Made by a program: the position numbers and the translations under genes. The notes under the pieces were generated by a model, which had not been told where the DNA came from, ran no database searches, and saw nothing but the letters and a program-made list of their open reading frames with translations. DNA of 47,482 nt from Betaproteobacteria bacterium (GTDB lineage: Bacteria; Pseudomonadota; Gammaproteobacteria; Burkholderiales; SG8-39): contig VBCH01000238.1 in assembly GCA_005884455.1 (NCBI GenBank), forward strand, positions 1 to 47,482, written 5' to 3'. Below are positions 1 through 8,625 of this stretch, piece after piece. Every line of letters starts with the position of its first letter. The stretch's first letter is position 1.

Positions 1-1271
1 CCGCCGATGCAGATCGAGGCCATGCCGCGTTTGCCTTTTGTGCGCTTGAGCACATGCAGCAGATGCAGCACGATGCGGGCGCCCGAGGCACCCACCGGGT
101 GTCCAAGCGCAATAGCGCCGCCGTCTACGTTGAGCTTTCCGCCGTCGAGCTCGCCCATCGCCCCGTCGAGGCCCAGCTCCTCGCGGCAGTACTTGTCCTC
201 TTTCCACGCAGCGAGGCAGCCGAGCACTTGCGCCGCGAACGCTTCGTTGATCTCCCAGGCATCGAGGTCGTTGAGCTCAAGGCCGTGGCGCCTGAGTATC
301 GGTGTCGCAGCATGCACCGGTCCGAGACCCATCTGGGCCGGGTCCAGGCCCGCCCACTGCGAATCGACGACCCGGCCGATCGGCTTCAAATCATGGCGTT
401 TCACGGCCTCCTCGGTCGCGAGCACCAGCCACGTCGCGCCGTCGGTGATCTGCGAGGAATTTCCGGCGGTAACGTTGCCGTACTTCCGGTCGAAGAAGGG
501 CTTGAGCTTCGCAAGATTCTCGGCCGTCGAATCCTTTCGAACGCCGTCGTCGTCCCGGTAGAGGTTTCCCTTGTCGTCGTAGACCGGCGCGATTTCCGGC
601 GCCAGACCGTCATGCGGATTGCTGAATGCGCCGCTCTCCTGCGCGCGGATGACGCGCGCGTGGCTCTCCGCGGCGAACTCGTCCATTTGCCGGCGACCGA
701 TCGAGAAACGGTAAGCGACATTCTCCGCCGTCTGGCCCATGAGAAGACCCACGTAGGGGTCGGTCAGCCCTTTCATGATGCCGATGATGGGTGAGAGCAG
801 CTGAGCGGGTTTCAATCTCAGGAACATGCCGGCGCGCTGGAAAGGCGTCTTTGCGGCCATGAAGTTCGAGAACCAGATGACCATGGCTTCCGAATAGAGG
901 AGCGGCACGCGCGAGAGCGCGTCCACCCCGCCCGCCAGGACGAGCTTCGAGCGCCCGGAGAGCATGTTGGCTATGCCCGAATCGAGCGCCTGCATGCCCG
1001 AGGCGCAATTGCGCATCACGGTCCAGCCCGGGACTTTTTGCCCGCAGCCCATGCGCAGCGCAGCGACCCGCCCGATATTGACTTCGTCCACCGAGGGGGC
1101 GGCGCAGCCGAGGATCACCTCGTCGAGCTCCGTCGGTGCGAAGGGCTGGCGCACGAGTAGGGCTTTGCCTGCGGCGGTCGCGAGATCGCTCGCGGAGAAG
1201 GGGCCCGGCCTGTTGCGCGATTTCAGGAACGGCGTGCGCGCGCCGTCGATGATGTAGATGTCCTTGGGCAT
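1..1271 (-). CDS. Acetyl-CoA C-acyltransferase (thiolase), 3' end cut by window edge
   Basis: This is the last step of fatty-acid beta-oxidation: cleavage of 3-ketoacyl-CoA by CoA to acetyl-CoA and a shortened acyl-CoA, in the cytoplasm. The ORF track omits it because it runs off the left edge. Translating the minus strand from the ATG at 1271 gives MPKDIYIIDGARTPF, then an MRNCASGMQALDSG segment whose Cys is the thiolase nucleophile. Near the end come GGAIALGHPVGASGARIV, the thiolase His signature, and the start of the C-terminal Cys motif (SICIGGG). About 423 codons are visible and the family is about 425-440 aa, so only roughly ten residues are missing. It lies downstream of the acyl-CoA dehydrogenase on the same strand, which supports a beta-oxidation role. 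The sequence suits a FadI/FadA type; exact chain-length preference cannot be read. Confidence 0.93.
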   Translation of the reverse strand, partial: MPKDIYIIDGARTPFLKSRNRPGPFSASDLATAAGKALLVRQPFAPTELDEVILGCAAPSVDEVNIGRVAALRMGCGQKVPGWTVMRNCASGMQALDSGIANMLSGRSKLVLAGGVDALSRVPLLYSEAMVIWFSNFMAAKTPFQRAGMFLRLKPAQLLSPIIGIMKGLTDPYVGLLMGQTAENVAYRFSIGRRQMDEFAAESHARVIRAQESGAFSNPHDGLAPEIAPVYDDKGNLYRDDDGVRKDSTAENLAKLKPFFDRKYGNVTAGNSSQITDGATWLVLATEEAVKRHDLKPIGRVVDSQWAGLDPAQMGLGPVHAATPILRRHGLELNDLDAWEINEAFAAQVLGCLAAWKEDKYCREELGLDGAMGELDGGKLNVDGGAIALGHPVGASGARIVLHLLHVLKRTKGKRGMASICIG

Positions 1272-1308
1272 CGTGCCTCCGATGACGGGAAAGTCTCAGC
1301 CGCGGCTA

Positions 1309-1394
1309 AAACCGGGGACAGACCCCTGTTCTTGATTTCGTACTGTATGAAGGTGAAGGCGAAACCGGGGGAAATAGGGGTCTGTCCCCGGTTT
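1309..1394. repeat. REP-like 19-bp inverted repeat between fadE and the thiolase
   Basis: The arms aaaccggggacagacccct (1309-1327) and its exact reverse complement (1376-1394) flank 48 bp. A second, nested hairpin is formed by gaaaccgggg (1361-1370) and ccccggtttc (1386-1395). The right arm reaches into the fadE stop codon. From memory, GGGGTCTGTCCCCGGTTT-type palindromes recur in many proteobacterial genomes, often near REP-associated tyrosine transposases; no transposase is present here. It may act as an mRNA-stabilising hairpin or attenuator between two co-transcribed genes. Confidence 0.8.
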
Positions 1395-3856
1395 CAGGCG
1401 GCGGCGCGCTGAGGTTGCGCGGGCCGGATCGCTTCGGACAGCCCGAGATCCTGCGGGAAATGGTCCACGCGGATCACCTCGTCGCGCAGCTGCGCCGCGC
1501 GCTTGAGCAGGGCTTGCTCTTCGGCGCCGATGACACGCGCCGCAAGCCCGGCCTGCGCGAGCTCATCGGGGTTCTTGCCGCGTATCGTCCCGGATTTCTG
1601 GGCCGCGCGGATCTTGCTCTCGACCGCTTCGGCCCTGATCGCCGCTTCGAGTGCGGCTTCGAGGCACCCGAGCGGTTCGCTCTCAGCCGTAGGCAAGTAC
1701 ATGCCGGCGCAGAGGCGGTCGCGCGCCGCCGACGGCGCGATGAGCAGTCGCGCGACTTCGTGCCCGAGCGCGTCGCTCGGCGGAGCGAAGTGCCGGCCGA
1801 GCGGGAAAGTCACCAAGCGCAGGAACGAACCGACCAGCCGCACCGGATAGTTCGCGAGCACCCCGTGCAAGGCTTCGGCCGCGCGGGACAGGCCGTCCTG
1901 CAGCGACCACTCGAGGAGCGGAAGATCGGCCTCCTGCCGGCCTTCGTCCTCGAAGCGCTTGAGCGTTGCCGAGGCGAGGTAGAGCATGGAGAGGACGTCG
2001 CCCAGGCGCGCGGAGATCCTTTCCCGGCGCTTCAGCGATCCTCCGAGCACGAGCATCGAGATGTCCGCCGCGTAGGCGAACGCGGAGGAAATCCGCGTCA
2101 GCTGCCGGTAGTAGCGACGCGTCCGGGGCGAAGCCTTGGGCGAAACGGAAACGAAGCGCGATCCGGTGATCGCCATGAGGAAAGCGCGCGTTTCGTTCGA
2201 GAGGACGTGCCGGATGTGACCGAACAAGGCGGCGTCGAAGCTTTTCAGGTCGCCCGCGCGCGCCGCGTTCATCTCCTTCAGCACGTACGGATGGCAGCGG
2301 ATCGCCCCCTGACCGAAGACGATGAGGTTGCGCGTGAGGATGTTGGCGCCCTCGACCGTGATCGCGATGGGCAGCTGCTGGTAGATGCGCCCCAGGAAGT
2401 TGTTGGGGCCGAGGCAGATTCCCTTGCCGCCGAGGACGTCCATCGCGTCGTTGACCACCGCGCGCCCGCGCTCGGTGAGGTGGTACTTGACGATCGCCGA
2501 GATCACCGAGGGTTTTTCGCCGAGGTCCACCGCGCCCGCGGTCATGGAGCGCGCCGCGTCCATCGTGTAGAGGTTGCCGCCGATGCGCGCGAGCGCTTCC
2601 TCGATGCCTTCGAATTTTCCGATCGGCGTCTTGAACTGGCTGCGCACGCGAGCATAGGCGCCGGTCGCGCGCGCGGCGAGCTTGGCGTAGCCCGTCCCCG
2701 ACGAGGGCAGCGAGATCGAGCGGCCCGCCGCGAGGCACTCCATTAGCATCCTCCAGCCCTGGCCCGCCATCTTCGGCCCGCCGATGATCCAGTCCAGGGG
2801 CATGAACACGTCCTTGCCCCAGTTCGGCCCGTTCTGGAACACCGCGTTCAGAGGGTTGTGCCGGCGGCCGATGTTGACGCCCGGCGTGTCGGTGCGCACG
2901 AGCGCGCAGGTGATTCCGATGTCTTCCTTGTCCCCGAGCAGATGGTCCGGGTCGTGCAAGCGGAAAGCGAGCCCGAGCAGCGTCGAGATGGGACCCAGCG
3001 TGATGTAACGCTTTTCCCAGGTGACGCGCATGCCCAGCACTTCGCGGCCTTCCCACATTCCCTTGCACACGATGCCGAAATCAGGAATCGCCGCCGCATC
3101 GGAACCGGCATGCGGATTCGTCAGGCCGAAGCAGGGAATTTCGAGGCCCTTCGCGAGGCGCGGCAGGTAATGATTCTTCTGCTCCTCGGTGCCGTAGTGC
3201 AGCAGCAGTTCGGCGGGCCCCAGGGAATTGGGCACCATGACGTGCACCGTCGCCGCGCTGCACCGCGTCGCGAGCTTCTGGATCACCTGCGAGTGCATGG
3301 TCGCTGAGAACTCCTTGCCGCCGTATTTCTTCGGGATGATCATCCCGAGGAAGCCCTTGTCCTTGATGAACTGCCACGCGTGCGGCGGCAGGTCCTGATA
3401 GACCTGCGTCGTTTCCCAGTCGTTCACCATCGCGCACAGCTGCTCGGTTTCGCTGTCGAGGAACGACTGTTCCTCCGGCGTGAGCTTCGGCCGCGGCAGC
3501 GCGAGCAGTTTTCCCCAGTCGGGGCGGCCGGAGAAAAGATCGCCATCCCACCACACGGTGCCGGCGTCGATCGCTTCCTGCTCAGTCTGGGACATGGCGG
3601 GAAGCTGACCGCGGTACCAGGTGAGCAGGGGGCGCGAAACGAGCAAGCGGCGCAAGGGCGCAACGCCCAGCACGACGCTGCCGAAGGCGAATATCCCGCC
3701 GAGCACGAGAAAAGCGTCCATGGTGAGCGCTCCCCCGCCCAGGCCGGCGAGGAGCGCCGCCGCACCCGCGGCGATCCAGATCCATCCCGGTGAGTTCAGG
3801 TAGGCGAGCGCGAATGAAACGGCAATGACAGCGACGATCCAGACAGCGAGCGGCAT
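1394..3856 (-). CDS. fadE: Acyl-CoA dehydrogenase, FadE type, membrane-anchored
   Basis: FAD enzyme for the first, alpha-beta dehydrogenation step of fatty-acyl-CoA beta-oxidation. The protein is about 820 aa, matching the large FadE class (E. coli FadE about 814 aa) and not the roughly 380-aa soluble dehydrogenases. Two hydrophobic N-terminal segments (about residues 1-60) come first, then the dehydrogenase core with FGLTNPHAGSDAA (substrate/FAD region), a mid-domain and DVLGGKGICLGPNNFLGR near the catalytic region, then a long FadE-specific C-terminal domain. I chose the ATG at 3856 over the annotated upstream ATG (3901) because the protein then begins directly with the membrane segment and ggaggg lies just upstream, though spacing is short (3 nt). 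The thiolase follows 122 bp downstream, so a beta-oxidation operon is likely. Confidence 0.93.
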   Translation of the reverse strand: MPLAVWIVAVIAVSFALAYLNSPGWIWIAAGAAALLAGLGGGALTMDAFLVLGGIFAFGSVVLGVAPLRRLLVSRPLLTWYRGQLPAMSQTEQEAIDAGTVWWDGDLFSGRPDWGKLLALPRPKLTPEEQSFLDSETEQLCAMVNDWETTQVYQDLPPHAWQFIKDKGFLGMIIPKKYGGKEFSATMHSQVIQKLATRCSAATVHVMVPNSLGPAELLLHYGTEEQKNHYLPRLAKGLEIPCFGLTNPHAGSDAAAIPDFGIVCKGMWEGREVLGMRVTWEKRYITLGPISTLLGLAFRLHDPDHLLGDKEDIGITCALVRTDTPGVNIGRRHNPLNAVFQNGPNWGKDVFMPLDWIIGGPKMAGQGWRMLMECLAAGRSISLPSSGTGYAKLAARATGAYARVRSQFKTPIGKFEGIEEALARIGGNLYTMDAARSMTAGAVDLGEKPSVISAIVKYHLTERGRAVVNDAMDVLGGKGICLGPNNFLGRIYQQLPIAITVEGANILTRNLIVFGQGAIRCHPYVLKEMNAARAGDLKSFDAALFGHIRHVLSNETRAFLMAITGSRFVSVSPKASPRTRRYYRQLTRISSAFAYAADISMLVLGGSLKRRERISARLGDVLSMLYLASATLKRFEDEGRQEADLPLLEWSLQDGLSRAAEALHGVLANYPVRLVGSFLRLVTFPLGRHFAPPSDALGHEVARLLIAPSAARDRLCAGMYLPTAESEPLGCLEAALEAAIRAEAVESKIRAAQKSGTIRGKNPDELAQAGLAARVIGAEEQALLKRAAQLRDEVIRVDHFPQDLGLSEAIRPAQPQRAAA

Positions 3857-3953
3857 GGGCCCTCCGGAATGTTCTCTGGGACTTTCAACGCAATACAGCA
3901 TGATACGCTGCTACGGCGCAGCGCGGCAGCACTTGATCCGCGGGTGCCCGCCT

Positions 3954-3966
3954 CCATGTAACATGG
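3954..3966. promoter_or_regulatory. 13-bp palindrome ccatgtaacatgg in the divergent fadE / ABC exporter region
   Basis: Perfect 6-bp arms around a single central base lie 9 bp before the ATG of the ABC exporter, in the 119-bp intergenic region shared with divergent fadE. The placement fits an operator, but no known regulator consensus is recognised and a chance palindrome of this size is possible. Confidence 0.3.
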
Positions 3967-3975
3967 CACTCCTCC

Positions 3976-5811
3976 ATGGCCCACGATCACCGCAGCTTCG
4001 TCTTGCCCGCCCCGATGAAGGATCCCGCCGCGGCGAAACGGCGCAGCGAATGGCGTGCGCTCGGGATGCTCGTCCCCTATCTATGGGAATTCCGCGCCCG
4101 CGTGGGGATCGCGCTCGCGTTCCTGACCACCGCCAAGATCGCCAACGTCGGCGTGCCGCTCGTGCTCAAGGAAGTGGTCGATTCGCTGGACGCGCAGACC
4201 GCCGTGCTGGTGCTGCCGCTCGCTCTGCTCGCCGCGTACGGCATCCTGCGCTTCTCGACCACGCTGTTCGCGGAGCTTCGGGACGTCGTATTCGTGCGCG
4301 TGACACAGCGCGCGATCCGCCGCGTAGCTCTCACGGTGTTCCGGCACATGCACAGCCTGTCCCTGCGCTTTCATCTTGAGCGACAGACGGGCGGCGTGTC
4401 GCGCGACATCGAGCGCGGCACGCGCGGCATCTCGACGCTCCTGAGCTACATGCTGTTCTCCATCGTCCCGGTGCTCCTCGAGTTCAGCCTCGTGGCGGTC
4501 ATCCTCCTCACCAAGTTCGACTGGCGCTTCGCGGCGGTCACCTTTGTCGCGGTGGCCCTCTACATCGCCTTCAGCGTGGCCATCACCGAGTGGCGCATGG
4601 AAATCCGCCGGCGGGCGAACGAGCTGGATTCGAAGGCCAACACGCGCGCAATCGACAGCCTGCTCAACTACGAAACGGTGAAATACTTCAACAACGAAGA
4701 ATACGAGGCGCGCCGGTACGACGAGAACCTGCAGAAGTACGAGTCGGCGGCGGTGAAGAACGAAGCCTCGCTCGGGCTGCTCAACATCGGGCAGAGCTGC
4801 ATCATCGCCGTAGCGGTGACGCTGTTGATGATCCTCGCGGCCGAGGGCGTGGTGGCGAAGACCCTGACGCTCGGCGACCTCGTGCTCGTGAATGGCCTCT
4901 TGATCCAGCTCTACATCCCGCTCAATTTCCTGGGCATGGTGTACCGCGAGATCAAACAGGCGCTCGCCGACATGGACCGCATGTTCCGCCTTCTCACCCA
5001 GGACCGGGAGATACAGGACCGGCCGGATGCGGTGCCGCTGCCTCTTGGAAAAGGCGAAGGAAGCGCCACAGTGCGTTTCGAGCGCGTCGATTTCTACTAC
5101 GAGCCGCGGCGCCAGATCCTGTTCGACGTGTCCTTCGAGATCCCTGCCGGAAGCAAGGTTGCCGTGGTGGGCGCGAGCGGCTCGGGGAAATCCACCCTGG
5201 CGCGGCTCCTGTTCCGCTTCTACGACGTCAACGCGGGCCGCATCACCGTCAACGGCACCGACATCCGCGGCGTGACGCAGTCGTCCCTGCGCGCCGCGAT
5301 CGGCATCGTGCCGCAGGACACGGTGCTCTTCAACGACACGATTCTCTACAACATCCACTACGGCAGGCCCGACGCGTCGCCGGCGGAAGTGATCGAGGCG
5401 GCGAAGGCGGCGCACATCCACGAATTCATCGAGAGCCTCCCCGACCGGTACGAATCGCGGGTCGGAGAGCGCGGCCTGAAGCTTTCCGGGGGCGAAAAGC
5501 AGCGGGTCGCGATCGCCCGCGCCATCCTGAAAAACCCGAGCATCCTCATCTTCGACGAGGCCACCTCCGCGCTCGATTCGGAAACCGAGCAAGGCATCCA
5601 GGCCGAGCTCGACCGCATCGCCCGGGGGCGCACCACGCTAGTCATCGCTCACCGGCTTTCCACGGTGATGGACGCGGACCAGATTATCGTTCTGGATCAA
5701 GGCCGTATCCTGGAACGGGGCACCCACAGGGAGTTGCTGGCGCTAGACGGGGCATACGCCCAGATGTGGGCGCTGCAGCTGCAAGAGGAGGCCGAGGAGG
5801 CTGCGGCCTGA
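3976..5811 (+). CDS. Atm1/HMT1-type ABC exporter (fused membrane and ATPase domains)
   Basis: Half-transporter of the Atm1/ABCB7 family in the inner membrane, working as a homodimer. Characterised bacterial members export glutathione-linked metal or sulfur compounds. The 611-aa protein has an N-terminal six-helix domain (about residues 30-330) including the family-typical LDSKANTRAIDSLLNYETVKYFNNE stretch, here seen as SLLNYETVKYFNNE. The ATPase follows, with Walker A GASGSGKST (about residue 398), signature LSGGEKQR and Walker B ILIFDEATSALD, ending with the switch region VIAHRLSTV. The start is uncertain: the ATG at 3976 lacks a clear ribosome site, and an ATG at 4015 (MKDPAAAK) is an alternative. 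The gene stands alone, with divergent fadE on one side and an independent promoter downstream, so its substrate cannot be told from context. Confidence 0.93.
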   Translation: MAHDHRSFVLPAPMKDPAAAKRRSEWRALGMLVPYLWEFRARVGIALAFLTTAKIANVGVPLVLKEVVDSLDAQTAVLVLPLALLAAYGILRFSTTLFAELRDVVFVRVTQRAIRRVALTVFRHMHSLSLRFHLERQTGGVSRDIERGTRGISTLLSYMLFSIVPVLLEFSLVAVILLTKFDWRFAAVTFVAVALYIAFSVAITEWRMEIRRRANELDSKANTRAIDSLLNYETVKYFNNEEYEARRYDENLQKYESAAVKNEASLGLLNIGQSCIIAVAVTLLMILAAEGVVAKTLTLGDLVLVNGLLIQLYIPLNFLGMVYREIKQALADMDRMFRLLTQDREIQDRPDAVPLPLGKGEGSATVRFERVDFYYEPRRQILFDVSFEIPAGSKVAVVGASGSGKSTLARLLFRFYDVNAGRITVNGTDIRGVTQSSLRAAIGIVPQDTVLFNDTILYNIHYGRPDASPAEVIEAAKAAHIHEFIESLPDRYESRVGERGLKLSGGEKQRVAIARAILKNPSILIFDEATSALDSETEQGIQAELDRIARGRTTLVIAHRLSTVMDADQIIVLDQGRILERGTHRELLALDGAYAQMWALQLQEEAEEAAA

Positions 5812-5894
5812 ACAAAGGCACCTCTCCTCTAGGATAGCGTCATGGCGTTTTTCGCGACCTCGTGTGAAGTGTCACGTGTATCCTGTTATTTTCG

Positions 5895-5923
5895 TTGCAA
5901 ATTAATTTAGCCAAGGCTAAACT
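5895..5923 (+). promoter_or_regulatory. Probable sigma70 promoter with embedded palindrome, upstream of pbpG
   Basis: TTGCAA (5895-5900) and TAAACT (5918-5923) are separated by exactly 17 bp, in an AT-rich patch unusual for this window. The spacer and -10 box are overlaid by the palindrome tttagccaaggctaaa (5906-5921; 7-bp arms, 2-bp centre), which would suit a repressor site blocking polymerase. The gggagga ribosome site for the pbpG GTG start follows at 5944. Confidence 0.5.
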
Positions 5924-5953
5924 GGCCGGCCCAACAACAAACTGGGAGGAAGG

Positions 5954-6710
5954 GTGCGGTTCCTCGCGTTGTCGCTCCTTGCACTGGCGCTCGTTTCGAC
6001 CGCGGCGTCCGCGCGCGAGCTGCGCCAGCCGGCGCTGAAATCCCAGGCCGCGCTGGTCGTCGACCAGCAATCCGGCGAAATTCTCCTCGGCAAGAACATG
6101 GAATCGAAGTTGCCGATCGCGTCGCTCACCAAGCTGATGACCGCGATCGTCACGCTGGACGCCGAGCTCGACCCCGACGAGCCGGTGACGATCAGCAAAG
6201 CGGACGTCGACAGGCTGCGCGGCTCGCACTCCCGCCTGCAGGCTCGGCATGCCGGGCACGCGCTTCGAGGACGGAACCGGGCTTTCCGGCCGCAACGTGT
6301 CGACCGCGCAGGACCTGGCGAAGCTCGTGCAAGCCGCGCACGCCTACCCCAAGATCCGCGACTATACGACCTCGACTTCGTACCAGGTCAAGATCGGGCG
6401 CCGCGCGATGCGCTTCGGCAACACCAACAATCTCACCCGCAGCTCCCGTTGGGACATCGGTTTGTCCAAGACCGGGTACATCGCCGAGGCGGGGCGGTGT
6501 CTCGTCATGCAGGTGACGCTGGCCGAGCGTTCGATTATCATCGTGCTCCTGGACTCCTGGGGCAAGTACACTCGTGTCGGCGACGCGACCCGCATACGTC
6601 AATGGCTGGAATTCGCCTCCGGCCGGTCCAACGTACGCCAGACATCCGCGGCCTTGCCGCCGCAGAGCGACTTCGCTTCGATCCACGCACGGAACGCCTG
6701 GCCGGGCTAG
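5954..6710 (+). pseudogene. pbpG: D-alanyl-D-alanine endopeptidase (PBP7 type), broken by an internal deletion
   Basis: Intact relatives are periplasmic serine peptidases that cut peptidoglycan cross-links. The start is a GTG at 5954 after gggaggaagg. A signal peptide (about residues 1-20, ending ASA) precedes the SxxK active-site motif SLTK (about 57-60). After DRLRGSHSRLQ the frame is lost near 6238-6247. Homology resumes in the +1 frame with LGMPGTRFEDGTGLS and continues through the KTG motif (LSKTGYIAEAG) to a stop at 6710. Compared with E. coli PbpG, about 46 codons are missing between SRL and LGM, including the SxN motif (SEN) that completes the active site. As given the gene cannot make a working enzyme. 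A real deletion and an assembly error are both possible. The ORF track reports the two halves separately (5954..7435 and 6249..6710). Confidence 0.88.
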
Positions 6711-6725
6711 AGTCCGGCCCGCGGC

Positions 6726-7718
6726 ATGAACCCCCAGCCTTCGCCCCAGCCCCGGGCGCTTGGGGTGGTCCGCTTCTACAGCTTTCTTCCACAGGCGGAG
6801 GGGTTCTCAGAGGAAGTGCTCGCGGGCCTCGCGCTTCCCCGGAAGAGCATTCCCCCGAAGTATTTCTACGACGAGCAGGGTTGCCGCCTGTTCGAGGCGA
6901 TCTGCGAGCTGCCCGAGTACTACCTGACGCGCACCGAGATGGCCATCCTGCGCGGCAACATCGCGGAAATCGCGCAATTCGTCGGGCCCGAGGCCCAGCT
7001 GATCGAATTCGGCAGCGGCGTGCAGGCCAAGACGCGCATCCTGATCCAGGCGCTGCAGACGCAGCTGTACGTTCCGATCGACATCGCGATCGATACGCTG
7101 CGTGCTTCGTCAAGCGAGCTTGCCCGCCGCTTTCCCTTCCTCAACATCGTCGGCATCTGCGCCGACCATACGCGGCCCATCGCGCTGCCCGAGTTCGTGG
7201 GGGTGCCGATCCGCAGGAAGACTATATTTTTTCCCGGCTCCACCATCGGCAACTTCACTCCCGCCGAGGCGCTCGTTTTTCTGAGGCAGGCGCGCAAGAT
7301 GGCGGGGGCGGGCGGAGTCCTCCTGATCGGCGTGGACCTCAAGAAGGACAAAGCCACCTTGGATGCCGCGTACGCCGACAGCAAGGGCGTCACGGAGCAG
7401 TTCAACCTCAACCTGCTTCACAGGATCAATCGTGAGCTCGCGGCGGATTTCCAGGTGAAGCGCTTCCGCCACAAGGCCTTCTACGACCCGATCCTCGGCC
7501 GGGTCGAGATGCACCTGGAGAGCCAGTACTCGCAGTTCGTGCACGTCGCCGGCCGGCGCTTCGATTTTGCGCCCGGCGAAACCATCCACACCGAAATTTC
7601 CTGCAAGTACTCGATCGCCGAATTCCAGGAACTGGGCAAGCGAGCCGGCTTCACTCCCGAGAAAGTCTGGACCGATCCCGAGCAGCTGTTCAGCGTGCAC
7701 GGGATGGTGGCGTCTTAG
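6726..7718 (+). CDS. egtD: L-histidine N(alpha)-methyltransferase (ergothioneine biosynthesis)
   Basis: SAM-dependent enzyme that trimethylates histidine to hercynine, the first committed step to ergothioneine, in the cytoplasm. The 330-aa length is typical. The EgtD hallmark KYFYDEQGCRLFEAICELPEYY is present near residue 40 (seen as KYFYDEQGCRLFEAIC). The SAM-binding loop EFGSGVQAKTR follows near residue 95, then FFPGSTIGNF and the C-terminal ISCKYSIAEF segment. The start is the ATG 15 bp after the pbpG stop, without a strong ribosome site. EgtB, the sulfoxide synthase that normally accompanies EgtD in bacteria, is not nearby. It is followed by a convergent minus-strand gene 11 bp away. Confidence 0.95.
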   Translation: MNPQPSPQPRALGVVRFYSFLPQAEGFSEEVLAGLALPRKSIPPKYFYDEQGCRLFEAICELPEYYLTRTEMAILRGNIAEIAQFVGPEAQLIEFGSGVQAKTRILIQALQTQLYVPIDIAIDTLRASSSELARRFPFLNIVGICADHTRPIALPEFVGVPIRRKTIFFPGSTIGNFTPAEALVFLRQARKMAGAGGVLLIGVDLKKDKATLDAAYADSKGVTEQFNLNLLHRINRELAADFQVKRFRHKAFYDPILGRVEMHLESQYSQFVHVAGRRFDFAPGETIHTEISCKYSIAEFQELGKRAGFTPEKVWTDPEQLFSVHGMVAS

Positions 7719-7729
7719 GCAGTCGTCGC

Positions 7730-8614
7730 TTACCGGAGGTCTGCGTCCCGCAGCACGTTTGCCTGCGGGTTCTTCTCGCGCGCGTGCCGGAATCCGTACT
7801 CGACCAGCTCTCCCAGGTCGAAACGGAAGCGCTTTGCGGTCGATATTTTCCGGGCGAGCAGCGCCAACTCGCCTTCGCCGAGCGGCTGCCTGCGGGGCAG
7901 GGCGAGGAAAACGTTGTTGACGTCGCCGGGGACGTCGAGGATGAACAGTTCCTCGAACGCTTCCTGGTAGGTGCGCGCCATCGAGTCGTAGAGCGGGTTG
8001 GAAGCGGGGCGCCAGACGTTGCTGACCACGACGCCGTCCGGCCGGAGCGCCCGGCGCGTGATTTGCAGGAATTCCCGCGTCGTCAGCTGTTTCGGAACGT
8101 CGCGGGCGCCGAAGGCGTCGAGAAAAATGATGTCGTAGTCGGCTGGGGGAGCCTTCTCGATGAATTGCCGCCCGTCGCCGACGTGGGCGCGCATGCCCTC
8201 GTCCTCGACGAACCCGAAGAACCTCTTCGCAACGTCCAAGACCTCGGGGTCGATCTCTGCCACGTCGATCGTCGCCGCGGGGTAGTGCGCGCGCAGGAAC
8301 ATCGGCAAACTCCCTCCGCCGAGACCGACGACGAGGATGCGGCGCGGTTCCTCGCACAGTGCGAGTCCGGCAAGGGCGACCCGCGCGTAGGCAAGCTCCA
8401 GATGATCCGGATCTCCCGGTTTCACGACGCTTTGCCGCCCCCCGCCTCTTTCGAAGAGCAGCGTGCGCAGGCCCTTGTGGTCCTCGGTGACGATGATCGT
8501 GTTGTAAGGCGAGGCTCTCTCGTGGATTACGGTTTGCGCCGCGCAGCCCAGCGCCGCGAGCGCGGCGAACGCCGCGGCGTAAAGACGGAGGCGAACCGAC
8601 CCGCTGCTCTTCAT
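7730..8614 (-). CDS. Spermidine synthase-like methyltransferase-fold protein with N-terminal export signal
   Basis: A 294-aa protein related to the aminopropyltransferase (spermidine synthase) fold. Visible motifs are the nucleotide-binding loop ILVVGLGGGSLPMFLR, the acidic VAEIDPEVLDVAK strand, GDGRQFIEKA and the FLDAFGA segment, where polyamine synthases carry a catalytic Asp. Unlike cytoplasmic SpeE it begins with a signal-like stretch (residues 7-25, AAAFAALAALGCAAQ) that may be a weak lipobox. No decarboxylase (speD) is nearby. Many such proteins are annotated spermidine synthase without evidence, and an envelope-located relative may use another substrate. It shares the minus strand with the solute-binding protein 11 bp upstream. 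Confidence 0.75.
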   Translation of the reverse strand: MKSSGSVRLRLYAAAFAALAALGCAAQTVIHERASPYNTIIVTEDHKGLRTLLFERGGGRQSVVKPGDPDHLELAYARVALAGLALCEEPRRILVVGLGGGSLPMFLRAHYPAATIDVAEIDPEVLDVAKRFFGFVEDEGMRAHVGDGRQFIEKAPPADYDIIFLDAFGARDVPKQLTTREFLQITRRALRPDGVVVSNVWRPASNPLYDSMARTYQEAFEELFILDVPGDVNNVFLALPRRQPLGEGELALLARKISTAKRFRFDLGELVEYGFRHAREKNPQANVLRDADLR

Positions 8615-8625
8615 GCGCCGTGGGT

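Noticed and set aside
6221-6247. ggctcg direct repeat at 6221 and 6241 as the cause of the pbpG deletion
   Set aside because: Both copies remain, 20 bp apart, while the missing segment is about 137 nt, so recombination between these copies does not explain it.
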